Assembly: GCF_014649875.1 (NCBI RefSeq)
Contig: NZ_BMTW01000007.1
Coordinates: 142,818 to 206,817, forward strand
From: Streptomyces rubiginosohelvolus
GTDB taxonomy: Bacteria > Actinomycetota > Actinomycetes > Streptomycetales > Streptomycetaceae
Reading direction: 5' to 3'
Length of the DNA: 64,000 nucleotides
A model generated the notes under the pieces. The model saw only the letters and a program-made list of their open reading frames with translations, was not told where the DNA came from and ran no database searches. Below, in pieces: positions 50,990 through 64,000 of this stretch. Position 1 is the first letter of the stretch. The number at the start of each line of letters is the position of its first letter. Made by a program: the position numbers and the translations under genes.

Positions 50990-51961
50990 TCAGTGCCAGG
51001 GCAGCCCGGCGCGGTGCCGCCAGTACGCCTCCGGCTCCTCGACCAGGGCGTCGAGGCTCGCCCGCTGCTCGTCGTCCAGGTCGACGACGGCGGCGTGCAG
51101 ATTGCCGGAGAGCTGGGCAGCCGTGGCGGCGCCGGAGAGCACGACGCCCGCCCAGGGCTGGTGCAGGACGAGTGCCAGGGCCACCGCGTCGCCGCCCACC
51201 CCCGCGTCGGCGGCGATCTCCTGGAACACGGCGGGGGCCTCGTCCCCGGCGAGCCGCCCGTTGGCCATGCCCTCCTTGACGATCACGGTGAGCCCGGCGT
51301 CGTGGGCCTCGGCGAGCGCGGGCGCGGCCGAGGTCTCCAGGGCGTTGTAGGTGGCCTGGACCGTACGGAAGAGGGGCTCGCCGTCGACCGTGACGGCGAG
51401 GGCGGCCCGGATCGCGTCGGCCTGGGCGGGCCCGCTGGTGGAGAGGCCGACCGTGACGCCGTCGGCGGCCAGGGCGGCCAGCCGGTCGAGCAGTTCCTTG
51501 TCGGTGAGCGCCGGGCTGTCCGGGGTGACCGAGTGGACCTGGTAGAGGCTGAGCCGGTCGCCGAGGAGGTCGCGGGTCTCGGCGTACTGGCGCTCGAAGG
51601 TGGCGAGACTGTGGTCCTTGACCTCGTGGTGCTCGGCCTCGACGCTCCAGTCGGCGGTGTAGGTGTAGCCCCATTTGGAGCCGACGACGAGGTCGGTGAA
51701 GGAGGGCCGGGCGTCCAGCCACTCGGCGAGGAACTCCTCGGCGCGGCCGTAGGAGCGGGCGGTGTCGACGTACCGGACGCCCTGCGCGTAGGCCGCGTCC
51801 AGGAGCTCGTGGGTGCGAGCGCGCAGGGCGTCGGGATCGCGGTCGGCGGGCAGGTCGCGGTCCCGGTGGAGGTTGATGTAGCCGGGCCTCCCGACGGCGG
51901 CCAGGCCGAGTCCGATGTGGGCGGTCGGGGTCGTCGCGGCGGCCAGGGCGGCGAAGGGCAT
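50990..51961 (-). CDS. Aldo/keto reductase
   Basis: A 323-residue NADPH-dependent (beta/alpha)8 oxidoreductase. The catalytic tetrad is visible: Asp and Tyr in YVDTARSYGRAE, Lys in VVGSKWGY, and His in YQVHSVTPD. Substrate unknown. The ATG at 51961 has GAGGAG upstream. It converges with helR and precedes no operon partner. Confidence 0.93.
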   Translation of the reverse strand: MPFAALAAATTPTAHIGLGLAAVGRPGYINLHRDRDLPADRDPDALRARTHELLDAAYAQGVRYVDTARSYGRAEEFLAEWLDARPSFTDLVVGSKWGYTYTADWSVEAEHHEVKDHSLATFERQYAETRDLLGDRLSLYQVHSVTPDSPALTDKELLDRLAALAADGVTVGLSTSGPAQADAIRAALAVTVDGEPLFRTVQATYNALETSAAPALAEAHDAGLTVIVKEGMANGRLAGDEAPAVFQEIAADAGVGGDAVALALVLHQPWAGVVLSGAATAAQLSGNLHAAVVDLDDEQRASLDALVEEPEAYWRHRAGLPWH

Positions 51962-52063
51962 CGCGGGCTCCTCGGGGTCGGGTTTCGGTTACTCCTACCC
52001 CGGTGAACGTAGCTCGCGACACCCTTCGTGGACCTCTTACGACACCGCCACCACCTGCTGCCC

Positions 52064-54821
<2,758 letters not shown>

Positions 54822-54857
54822 GGGTTTCTCCTTACGGTGCAATCACTGATGGGTATA

Positions 54858-54886
54858 ACTATGCGGTCCTCCGTATTGTTTGTCAA
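54858..54886 (-). promoter_or_regulatory. argG promoter with candidate ARG box
   Basis: TTGACA (54886-54881), 17-nt spacer, CATAGT (54863-54858). The -10 region (TAACTATGCG on the plus strand) resembles the argC -10 region (TGACTATACGC), so ArgR may bind both. Confidence 0.65.
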
Positions 54887-55000
54887 AGCGGCTGGTCAGA
54901 GGGGTGCTCATGACCGTATGGCGGGGAAATACCGGCGCTTCCGGTCCGGAAGCGCCGCTAGCATCGGCAGCCGAGCACGGGAGATCGGGGAGGGGCCGCG

Positions 55001-56368
55001 GTGGACGGCGGTTACGGGGAGACCCTGCGGGCGGTGATGCGGGTGCGGGACGGCGCCGCACTGGCCGAGACGTTCGATGTCGCGTCGGCCGGGGAGTGGC
55101 TGGCGTTCGACGCGGGGGTACGGGATCTGGGCGACCGTCCGTGGCTGCTGTCCCGCGCGTCCGAGGAGCCGGGACGCCCGGCCGGGGTGCTGGGACAGTC
55201 GGGCGGGGTGCTGGGACGCCCGGGCGAGGTGCTGGGACGCCCGGGCGGGGAGCCGGGGCGGCCGGCCCGGACGCTGCTGGACCGGTTGCGTGGCCGGGCG
55301 GGTTCGAGGGCCGTTCCCCCGGCCGCACCGCCGGTCCCGGATGCGCCCGCCATCGCGCTGTGCCACCCGGACGGGCGGGTCCGGGAGGCGGCGCTGGACG
55401 CGGTCCGCACCGCCCCCGAGCTGCGGCCGCTCCTGGTGGTGCGGTGCGCGGACTGGGTCGCTCCGGTCCGCGAGAAGGCACGGGCGCTGCTCGCCGGACT
55501 GCCCGGCGACGCGCTGTTCCCGCTGGCCGAGCTGATCCTGCGGCTGTCCCGGCGGGCGCGCGGCGACTTCGCCCGGACCCTGCTGGAGGGCGCGTTGCGC
55601 GAGGGGCCGGCAGCCGAGGTGCTGGCGCTGACGGCCCACCCCGACCGGGCGACATACAGGCTCGCGTACCGGATCGCGGTGGAGCGGGGGCTGCTGACAC
55701 CGATGGAGCTGGCCGCCACGGCGGCGACCTGCGGTGACGTCGCGCTCCAGGACCTCTGCGCGGAGGCCGCCGTGAGGCCGGGCGCGACGCCGGGCCCGGA
55801 CGCGGCCGCCGTACTGGACCGGCTGCTGGCGGCCCGCGCTCCCCGGGTGCGCGCGGCCGGGGTGACCGCCTTGCGGCGGGCCGGGCGGCACGGTGACGCG
55901 AAGCCGTTCCTCGTCGACCGCTCGGGCGTTGTACAGGCCTGCGCGCGCTACGTCCTGCGGCAGGGCGGCGGCGACCCGCTCCCCGTCTACCGGGCCCTGT
56001 GTGCCGAACCGGCCGCGCACCCGGCTGCCGCTGCCGGGCTCGGCGAATGCGGCGACCGCGCGACGGACGCGGGGACGCTGTGGGCCCTCCTCGGGCACCC
56101 GCTGCCCTCGGTACGGGTGCACGCGATCAGCGGGCTGCGCGCGCTGGACGTGGTGGAACGGGAGCGGCTGACGCCGTTGCTGGACGACCCGAGCCCGGCC
56201 GTGGTGCGGGCGGCGACCCGGGCCCTGCTGCCGGATGCCGCCGGGATTCCGGAGCACCTGCTGCGCGAGCGGAGTGCGGCGGACCGCCCGCGCGCGGTGC
56301 GGGTGGCGGCGGACCGGCTGCTGCGGGCGGCGGGGCTGCAGAGGCGCCCGGCCCCCGGGTACCGGTGA
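55001..56368 (+). CDS. HEAT-repeat protein
   Basis: A 455-residue soluble protein made mostly of HEAT/PBS-lyase-type helical repeats (for example CHPDGRVREAALDAVRTAPE, then LGHPLPSVRVHAISGLRAL and LLDDPSPAVVRAATRALLP). HEAT arrays usually bind proteins or nucleic acids. A Gly/Arg/Pro-rich segment near residues 57-85 comes from an in-frame 21-bp tandem repeat (VLGRPGG-like units). The start is GTG at 55001 behind GGGGAGGGG. Unknown function; divergent from argG. Confidence 0.82.
   Translation: MDGGYGETLRAVMRVRDGAALAETFDVASAGEWLAFDAGVRDLGDRPWLLSRASEEPGRPAGVLGQSGGVLGRPGEVLGRPGGEPGRPARTLLDRLRGRAGSRAVPPAAPPVPDAPAIALCHPDGRVREAALDAVRTAPELRPLLVVRCADWVAPVREKARALLAGLPGDALFPLAELILRLSRRARGDFARTLLEGALREGPAAEVLALTAHPDRATYRLAYRIAVERGLLTPMELAATAATCGDVALQDLCAEAAVRPGATPGPDAAAVLDRLLAARAPRVRAAGVTALRRAGRHGDAKPFLVDRSGVVQACARYVLRQGGGDPLPVYRALCAEPAAHPAAAAGLGECGDRATDAGTLWALLGHPLPSVRVHAISGLRALDVVERERLTPLLDDPSPAVVRAATRALLPDAAGIPEHLLRERSAADRPRAVRVAADRLLRAAGLQRRPAPGYR
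55172..55265 (+). repeat. In-frame 21-bp tandem repeat inside the HEAT gene
   Basis: Units of the form GTGCTGGGACGCCCGGGCG encoding VLGRPG(G/E) variants, four to five imperfect copies; a site likely to vary in copy number between strains. Confidence 0.7.
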
Positions 56369-56476
56369 CGCCGCGGCCCGAGGTGCCCCGCCGGGCCGAG
56401 CGGGGCGGGCCCGCCGCTGGGCCGTACGGAGCAGGTCCGGTGGGGCGTCGGCCCCGGTCGCCGTACGGTCCGGAGC

Positions 56477-57181
56477 ATGCGCAGATCACTGGTGACCGCC
56501 GCCGTTCTCCTCGCCCTGGCCGGCTCCCTCGGGGCCGCCCCCGCCTCCGACGTACCGCCCCTGCCCGACCGGCTGGCGGACACCGGCGGCGGCACGCAGC
56601 TGATCACCGCCGAGGCCCCGGACGCCGGGTCCACCACCGGCACGGTGACCTGGTGGGAGCGGCGCGGGGGCCGGTGGGCGGAGGCGGGGTCCGCGCCCGC
56701 GCGGTTCGGGGCGAACGGGCTGGCCGAGGGGGCGACCCGGGAACAGGGCACCAGCACCACGCCGACCGGGCTGTACGACCTGCCGTACGCCTTCGGCATC
56801 GAGGACGCCCCGGCGGGGACGACGTATCCGTACCGGAAGGTGGACGACGACTCCTGGTGGTGCCAGGACAACGACTCGGTCGCGTACAACCGCTGGGTGG
56901 AACCGCGGCCCTCCCACTGCCGGGCGGCAGAGGCCGAGCACCTCGTCTCCTACGGCACGCAGTACGCCCGGGCGCTGGTGATCGGCTTCAACTACGAGCA
57001 GCCGGTTCGCAATCGGGGCGCGGGGATCTTCCTGCATGTGAACGGGCGCGGGGCGACGGCGGGTTGTGTGTCCGTACCCGCCGACGCCATGGCGGAGATC
57101 CTCGCCTGGGCGGAGCCGGAGCGGCGGCCGCACATCGCGGTCGGGACCTCGTCGGGCCCGACCGCGATCACGCGCTACTGA
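56477..57181 (+). CDS. Secreted L,D-transpeptidase-like (YkuD) protein
   Basis: A 234-residue protein with a signal peptide (MRRSLVTAAVLLALAGSLGA, cleavage after APA). The C-terminal part has the YkuD catalytic cysteine region: IFLHVNGRGATAGCVSVP, with His 11 residues before the Cys and TxGC where classical members have S/T-HGC. Upstream TSTTPTGLYDLPYAFG fits the fold. It probably cross-links or trims peptidoglycan outside the cell, but the missing second histidine leaves activity open. ATG at 56477. Confidence 0.8.
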   Translation: MRRSLVTAAVLLALAGSLGAAPASDVPPLPDRLADTGGGTQLITAEAPDAGSTTGTVTWWERRGGRWAEAGSAPARFGANGLAEGATREQGTSTTPTGLYDLPYAFGIEDAPAGTTYPYRKVDDDSWWCQDNDSVAYNRWVEPRPSHCRAAEAEHLVSYGTQYARALVIGFNYEQPVRNRGAGIFLHVNGRGATAGCVSVPADAMAEILAWAEPERRPHIAVGTSSGPTAITRY

Positions 57182-57191
57182 ACGGAGCGGC

Positions 57192-57728
57192 TCAGCGGTC
57201 GTTCTGAGCGAGCCTCAGCAGGTGGTCGGCCAGCGCCTGACCGCCGCCCGCGTCGCGGCTGATGAGCATCAGCGTGTCGTCCCCGGCGATGGTGCCGAGG
57301 ATGTCGTGCAGTTCGGCCTGGTCGATGGCCGAGGCGAGGAACTGGGCGGCGCCCGGCGGCGTACGGAGCACGACGAGGTTGGCCGATGCCTCCGCCGAGA
57401 TGAGCAGTTCGGCCGAGAGCCTGCGCATCCGCTCCTCCTTGGCCGAGCCGCCCAGCGGGGCCTGCGGGGTGCGGAATCCGCCCTCGCTGGGCACCGCGTA
57501 GATCAGCTCGCCGCCGGTGTTGCGGATCTTCACGGCGCCCAGCTCGTCGAGGTCGCGGGAGAGCGTCGCCTGGGTGACGCTCAGCCCGTCGTCGGCGAGG
57601 AGCTTGGCCAGCTGACTCTGCGAGCGGACCGGCTGCCGGTTCAGGATGTCCACGATCCGGCGGTGGCGGGCGGTGCGGGTCTGCGGCACGGACGGCCCGC
57701 CGTGCTCGGATTCCTGCGCCTCGGTCAT
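57192..57728 (-). CDS. argR: Arginine repressor
   Basis: A 178-residue ArgR/AhrC protein. It has an N-terminal winged helix ([37 protein letters not shown]) and a C-terminal arginine-binding, hexamer-forming domain with the [12 protein letters not shown] motif. It represses arginine genes when arginine is present. ATG at 57728; 25 nt after argD, last gene of argCJBDR. Confidence 0.96.
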   Translation of the reverse strand: MTEAQESEHGGPSVPQTRTARHRRIVDILNRQPVRSQSQLAKLLADDGLSVTQATLSRDLDELGAVKIRNTGGELIYAVPSEGGFRTPQAPLGGSAKEERMRRLSAELLISAEASANLVVLRTPPGAAQFLASAIDQAELHDILGTIAGDDTLMLISRDAGGGQALADHLLRLAQNDR

Positions 57729-57753
57729 CGTCGTCGCCTCATTCTCCGGAGGG

Positions 57754-58977
57754 TCATGCTCCGGATCGTCCGTCCCCGTGTGCCGCGTCGAGAGCGCCCG
57801 GCAGGATCTCCAGGAACGCGTCCACCTCCGCGTCACCGATGATCAGCGGCGGCATGAGCCGTACGACATCGGGGGCGGGCGCGTTCACCAGGAGGCCGGC
57901 TCCCTGGGCCGCCTGCTGCACCTGCGGTGCGAGGGGTCCGGTGAGCACGATACCCAGCAGCAGGCCACTGCCGCGGACATGGAATACCAGCGGGTGTCCC
58001 AGCGCCTCCACACCGTCGCGGATCCTCTCGCCGAGCCGCTTGACGTTGTCGAGCGTGCCGTCGGCCGCGAGGGTGTCGATGACGGCGAGTCCGGCGGCGC
58101 AGGCGACCGGGTTGCCGCCGAACGTCGTGCCGTGGTGCCCCGGCTTCAGCAGGTCGGCGGCCGGGCCGAAGGCGACCGTCGCGCCGATCGGCAGACCGCC
58201 GCCGAGGCCCTTCGCGAGCGTGACGATGTCCGGCTCGACGCCTTGGTGCGCCTGGTGCTCGAACCACTGGCCGCAGCGGCCGATGCCGGTCTGCACCTCG
58301 TCGAGGACGAGGAGCGTCCCGGTCGCCCGGGTGATCTCCCGGGCGGCCTCCAGATAGCCCTTGGGCGGGACGACGACGCCGTTCTCGCCCTGCATCGGTT
58401 CGATGACGACCAGTGCGGTGTCGGTCGTGACGGCCGCGCGCAGGGCGTCCACGTCCCCGTACGGGACATGGGTGACATCACCGGGGAGCGGGCGGAACGG
58501 CTCCTGCTTCGCCGGCTGGCCGGTCAGCGCGAGCGCGCCCATCGTCCGGCCGTGGAAGCCGCCGTCGGTCGCGACCATGTGGGTGCGCCCGGTGAGCCGG
58601 CCGATCTTGAAGGCGGCCTCGTTGGCCTCCGCACCGGAGTTGGCGAAGAAGACCCGGCCCTGACGGCCGAAGAGCTGGAGCAGCCGCTCCGCGAGGGCGA
58701 GCGGCGGCTCGGCGATGAACAGGTTCGACACATGGCCGAGGGAGGCGATCTGGGTGGAGACGGCCTCGACGACGGCCGGGTGGGCGTGGCCGAGGGCATT
58801 GACCGCGATGCCGCCGACGAAGTCGAGGTAGCGGGTGCCGTCCTCGTCCCAGACATGGGCGCCCTCGCCGCGGACGAGGGACAGGCGGGGGGTGCCGTAG
58901 TTGTCCATCAGCGCGCCCTGCCACCGCGCGGTGAGCCCGGTGTCGGTTCCGGTGCCGATGCCGATGCCGGTTGTCAT
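57754..58977 (-). CDS. argD: Acetylornithine aminotransferase
   Basis: A 407-residue class III PLP aminotransferase. The PLP lysine is in [27 protein letters not shown] and [13 protein letters not shown] are present. It converts N-acetylglutamate semialdehyde to acetylornithine. An N-terminal Thr/Gly run ([14 protein letters not shown]) is low-complexity. ATG overlaps the argB stop (ATGA). Confidence 0.97.
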   Translation of the reverse strand: MTTGIGIGTGTDTGLTARWQGALMDNYGTPRLSLVRGEGAHVWDEDGTRYLDFVGGIAVNALGHAHPAVVEAVSTQIASLGHVSNLFIAEPPLALAERLLQLFGRQGRVFFANSGAEANEAAFKIGRLTGRTHMVATDGGFHGRTMGALALTGQPAKQEPFRPLPGDVTHVPYGDVDALRAAVTTDTALVVIEPMQGENGVVVPPKGYLEAAREITRATGTLLVLDEVQTGIGRCGQWFEHQAHQGVEPDIVTLAKGLGGGLPIGATVAFGPAADLLKPGHHGTTFGGNPVACAAGLAVIDTLAADGTLDNVKRLGERIRDGVEALGHPLVFHVRGSGLLLGIVLTGPLAPQVQQAAQGAGLLVNAPAPDVVRLMPPLIIGDAEVDAFLEILPGALDAAHGDGRSGA

Positions 58978-59899
58978 GATTCCCCCAGTTCAGGACCTGT
59001 GTGTACGTCGATGGGGGCGTCCGGCACGACCATGGTGCCGATGCCCTCGTCGGTGAAGATCTCCAGCAGGATCGAGTGCTGGACGCGCCCGTCGATGACG
59101 CGGGCGGTCTCGACGCCGTTGCGCACGGCGTGCAGACAGCCCTGCATCTTGGGGACCATGCCGCTGGACAGCTCGGGCAGCAGCTTCTCCAGCTCGCTCG
59201 CGGTGAGCCGGCTGATGACGTCGTCGCTGTGAGGCCAGTCCTCGTACAGCCCCTCGACGTCCGTGAGGACCATCAGCGTCTCGGCGTTCAGCGCGGCGGC
59301 GAGCGCGGCGGCCGCGGTGTCGGCGTTGACGTTGTAGACGTGGTGGTCGTCGGCGGAGCGGGCGATGGAGGAGACGACCGGGATGCGGCCGTCGTCCAGG
59401 AGCGCCTGGATGGCACCGGTGTCGATGGCGGTGATCTCGCCGACCCGGCCGATGTCGACGGACTCGCCGTCGATGGTGGGCCGGTGCTGGGTGGCGGTGA
59501 TGGTGTGGGCGTCCTCGCCGGTCATGCCGACGGCGAGCGGGCCGTGCTGGTTGAGGAGGCCGACCAGTTCGCGCTGGACCTGTCCCGCGAGCACCATCCG
59601 GACGACGTCCATCGCCTCGGGGGTGGTGACGCGCAGCCCGGCCTTGAACTCGCTGACCAGGCCCTGCTTGTCGAGCTGGGCGCTGATCTGGGGGCCGCCG
59701 CCGTGCACGACGACGGGCTTGAGGCCGGCGTGCCGCAGGAAGACGACGTCCTGGGCGAAGGCGGCCTTCAGCTCCTCGTCGATCATGGCGTTGCCGCCGA
59801 ACTTGATGACGACGGTCTTGCCGTGGTGCCGGGTCAGCCAGGGCAGCGCCTCGATGAGGGTCTGCGCCTTCGGGAGTGCGGTGTGCTTCCGCGCGGCGC

Positions 59900-59903
<4 letters not shown>
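58974..59903 (-). CDS. argB: Acetylglutamate kinase
   Basis: A 309-residue amino-acid kinase: KFGGNAMID near residue 35, VVHGGGPQI and the late [12 protein letters not shown]. It phosphorylates N-acetylglutamate, the arginine-feedback step. ATG at 59903 overlaps the argJ stop (ATGA). The open frame upstream to 60176 is a shadow inside argJ. Confidence 0.97.
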
Positions 59904-62134
<2,231 letters not shown>

Positions 62135-62161
62135 AGCCGCAGCGGCTCTCGGGGCGCGGCC

Positions 62162-63520
62162 CTAGGCCCCGCGGTCGTCCCGGTTGTTCCACTCCCAGCT
62201 CCAGAGCGCGGAGAGCCGGTGGTCGTGCTCGTAGCCGGGGCGGGTGTGCGAGCCCACGCGGGCGATCGCCTCGCCGGTGCGCGGGTCGTTCCGGCGGAGG
62301 AGGCCGTAGGCGGCGTTGAGGCGGGTTCCGAGGTCGTCCGCGTCGAGCAGGGGGATCAGGGCGTCGGCGATCGCGGCCGTGCCGTCCTTGCCGTCGGCCG
62401 CGGCCTCCGCCGTGCGGGCCCGTACATCGGCCATCGGATCCCGGAGCAACGCGACGACGGCGTCCGTGAACTCGGGGCTTCCGTCGTGAGCCGCCGCCAG
62501 GACCGCGCCGGCCGCCGCACGCACCGTCCCGTACTCGTCCCCGGCCAGATCCAGCAGCGTGGCCCGGGCCGCCACGCCGAGGGTGAGGCGCGCGTCGTCC
62601 CAGTCGAGGAGGAGGCCGGGGACCTGGGCGCGGACGCGTGGGTCCGGGTGGTCGGCGTGCCTGCGCCCTACGGCCTCCGCCTCCTCATGGTCGAAATCAC
62701 CCAGGACGCGGAGCACCTCCGCGAGAACGTCCGGGTCGTCCTCCCCCTCCACGGTCCAGGCCACGAGGAGATCCGCCGTCTCCTTCTCGTAGGAGTTCCG
62801 GCTGCTCGACCCCGTCAACTGGTAGAAGGTGAGCACGCCGAGGACGAAGTGGCGGTGCTCCGGGTCCGGGCTGCGGCGGTACGCCGTGACGGCCGACCAG
62901 GTCTCCTTGCTGCGGCGTTCGCTGAGTACCCATTGGGCGGACCAGCGGTCGACATGCTCCCGGTCGCGCGGTGCCACGGCCCTGGTCACCAGCTCGTCCA
63001 CGGGCGTCAGGACGCGGAAGGCCCACTCCAGGTCCGTCAGGATCGCCCCGTGTCCGGCGCGGACCGTGACGTCTCCGAGCGTCAGCTGCGTCACGTGGTC
63101 GTACTCGTCGTCCTTCACACGGCACGCGCGCACCGCGCCGGTCCCGCCCGCCCTGGTCCGGAGCACGGCTTCCGCGCCCCGCTCGTACCGGTCCCGGGCG
63201 AGGGCGAGCAGGTGCGTCCTTCGGGACTCCGCCAGGCGCAGCCCGGGCTCCCGGCCCAGGACGGCCGTCACCATCGCGGGAGAGCCTCCGTCGACGGCCC
63301 GTACCAGTGGGGTCGTTCCGTCCGGGAGCCCGTGGTCCGGGTCCGCGCCGCCCTCGACCAGAGCCCCCGCGACGGCGTCGTCGTACGCGGCGACCGCCAG
63401 GCACAGCACCGGCAGGCCGTCGTCCGTGCGGGTGTCCGGGTCCTCCCCCGCCGCCAGCAGGGCGGTCACCTTCTCCGCGTCCCCGCGCACAACCGCCGCC
63501 ACCAGATCCCTCGCGCCCAT
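62162..63520 (-). CDS. Ankyrin-repeat and HEAT-repeat protein
   Basis: A 452-residue soluble protein. The N-terminal third is ankyrin-like (LVAAVVRGDAEKVTALLAAG, ALVEGGADPDHGLPDGTTPL). The middle has a FYQLTG...EKETADLLVAWTVEGEDD segment. The last third consists of HEAT/Armadillo-like helices (HADHPDPRVRAQVPGLLL, LRDPMADVRARTAEAAADG). Likely a scaffold for protein contacts; no enzyme motif. ATG at 63520; the frame upstream to 63955 is a low-complexity shadow. Confidence 0.85.
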   Translation of the reverse strand: MGARDLVAAVVRGDAEKVTALLAAGEDPDTRTDDGLPVLCLAVAAYDDAVAGALVEGGADPDHGLPDGTTPLVRAVDGGSPAMVTAVLGREPGLRLAESRRTHLLALARDRYERGAEAVLRTRAGGTGAVRACRVKDDEYDHVTQLTLGDVTVRAGHGAILTDLEWAFRVLTPVDELVTRAVAPRDREHVDRWSAQWVLSERRSKETWSAVTAYRRSPDPEHRHFVLGVLTFYQLTGSSSRNSYEKETADLLVAWTVEGEDDPDVLAEVLRVLGDFDHEEAEAVGRRHADHPDPRVRAQVPGLLLDWDDARLTLGVAARATLLDLAGDEYGTVRAAAGAVLAAAHDGSPEFTDAVVALLRDPMADVRARTAEAAADGKDGTAAIADALIPLLDADDLGTRLNAAYGLLRRNDPRTGEAIARVGSHTRPGYEHDHRLSALWSWEWNNRDDRGA

Positions 63521-63743
63521 GCTCCGCCGCCCCCGCCCCGTAACGCACCGCGGGGCCGGACGCCCCTGCGTGAGGGTAGTCAGCCGGCGGGCGGTCGGCG
63601 CGGTCGGGACGGGGGGCGGGGGCACTCGGAGAGCGACGGGCGGAGCGATACTGGTCCTGGCAGTCGCCTCGCCGGGCGGGCTCGGGCGGTGAGGTCCCAT
63701 TCCCAGTCGACGCATCGGTCGACGCCTTTGAGGGGAGCCGTTC

Positions 63744-64000
63744 ATGACCACGGCGAAAGACCTGTTCATCATCGCGATGGACCCCGCACCGGAGCACACC
63801 GTGGGGCAGGGCGATCTGTCGCTCGCCCTCGCCGGTGCCGAACTGCTCGACCTCCTCGACGCGGGGACCATCACCGTGGACGGCGACCTCGTCGTACCGG
63901 ACGGATCGTCGGTGCCGGACGACCGGCTGCTCGCCGCGGCCGCCGCGGGGATCACCCGGCAGCCGCCCCACGAGCGGATCGAGGACTGGCTGTGGCGCCG
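63744..64000 (+). CDS. GPP34 (GOLPH3-like) family protein, N-terminal part
   Basis: The first 85 or so codons; the gene continues beyond the right edge. MTTAKDLFIIAMDPAPEH, then LSLALAGAELLDLLDAGTITVDGDLV is the GPP34 pattern. The eukaryotic relative GOLPH3 binds phosphoinositide lipids; bacterial members are common in streptomycetes and of unknown function. The ATG at 63744 has GGGGAG upstream. Confidence 0.8.
   Translation, partial: MTTAKDLFIIAMDPAPEHTVGQGDLSLALAGAELLDLLDAGTITVDGDLVVPDGSSVPDDRLLAAAAAGITRQPPHERIEDWLWR

Overview
This window is high-GC, densely coded chromosomal DNA from a Streptomyces (or very close relative). Evidence: strong G/C bias at third codon positions, frequent GTG/TTG starts, the sporulation gene ssgB, phosphatidylinositol-mannoside genes, and a gene order (yebC-pdxT-pdxS-pimA-acyltransferase-pgsA-HIT-thrS) that, as I recall it, is shared with other actinobacteria including Mycobacterium. 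I see no prophage, insertion sequence or CRISPR array. It reads as chromosome core.

Layout. 0-2.4 kb: start of a YebC-type regulator, then the PLP synthase pair pdxS/pdxT. 2.5-5.3 kb: a coupled pgsA-acyltransferase-pimA operon (GTGA overlaps) for phosphatidylinositol and its mannosides. 5.6-13 kb: EF-G2, a membrane protein, HIT/Ap4A phosphorylase, a potassium channel and thrS. 13-22 kb: a coupled unknown/DUF4365 pair, a DEDDh exonuclease, two identical tRNA-Val(CAC) genes flanking a 936-residue membrane protein, a PGPGW membrane protein, ssgB and a CGNR zinc-finger protein. 22-28 kb: a DsbA-like protein, a tandem GNAT, pabB-pabC, five tRNA genes, a zinc-ribbon protein, a phosphotransferase and an array of 25-bp repeats. 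28-38 kb: a Ser/Thr kinase, an rRNA/tRNA methyltransferase and corrin/siroheme genes (SUMT, a BluB-CobT fusion, CbiET). 38-42 kb: the metQ-metI-metN methionine importer with a candidate Cys/Met-rich leader peptide. 42-48.5 kb: membrane proteins, a GNAT, a small sigma factor, a Tat-exported glycerophosphodiesterase, a PlsC acyltransferase and a TetR-MFS efflux pair. 48.7-51 kb: a HelD/HelR-type RNA polymerase-associated ATPase gene with a rifamycin-type inverted repeat upstream. 52-62 kb: arginine biosynthesis (argG-argH; argC-argJ-argB-argD-argR), with a HEAT protein and an L,D-transpeptidase-like protein between. 62-64 kb: an ankyrin/HEAT protein and the start of a GPP34-family gene.

Most interesting points. 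(1) The inverted repeat upstream of helR carries, on the opposite strand, a well-spaced promoter firing toward the TetR/MFS operon, with an intrinsic terminator about 35 nt downstream. (2) The metNIQ leader has a 28-codon ORF ending in a Cys/Met cluster, with a perfect 19-bp palindrome upstream. (3) CobT is fused to BluB behind about 600 residues of Pro/Glu/Ala/Val-rich low complexity, and a 19-codon ORF precedes it. (4) A non-coding array of exact 25-bp period lies between two genes.
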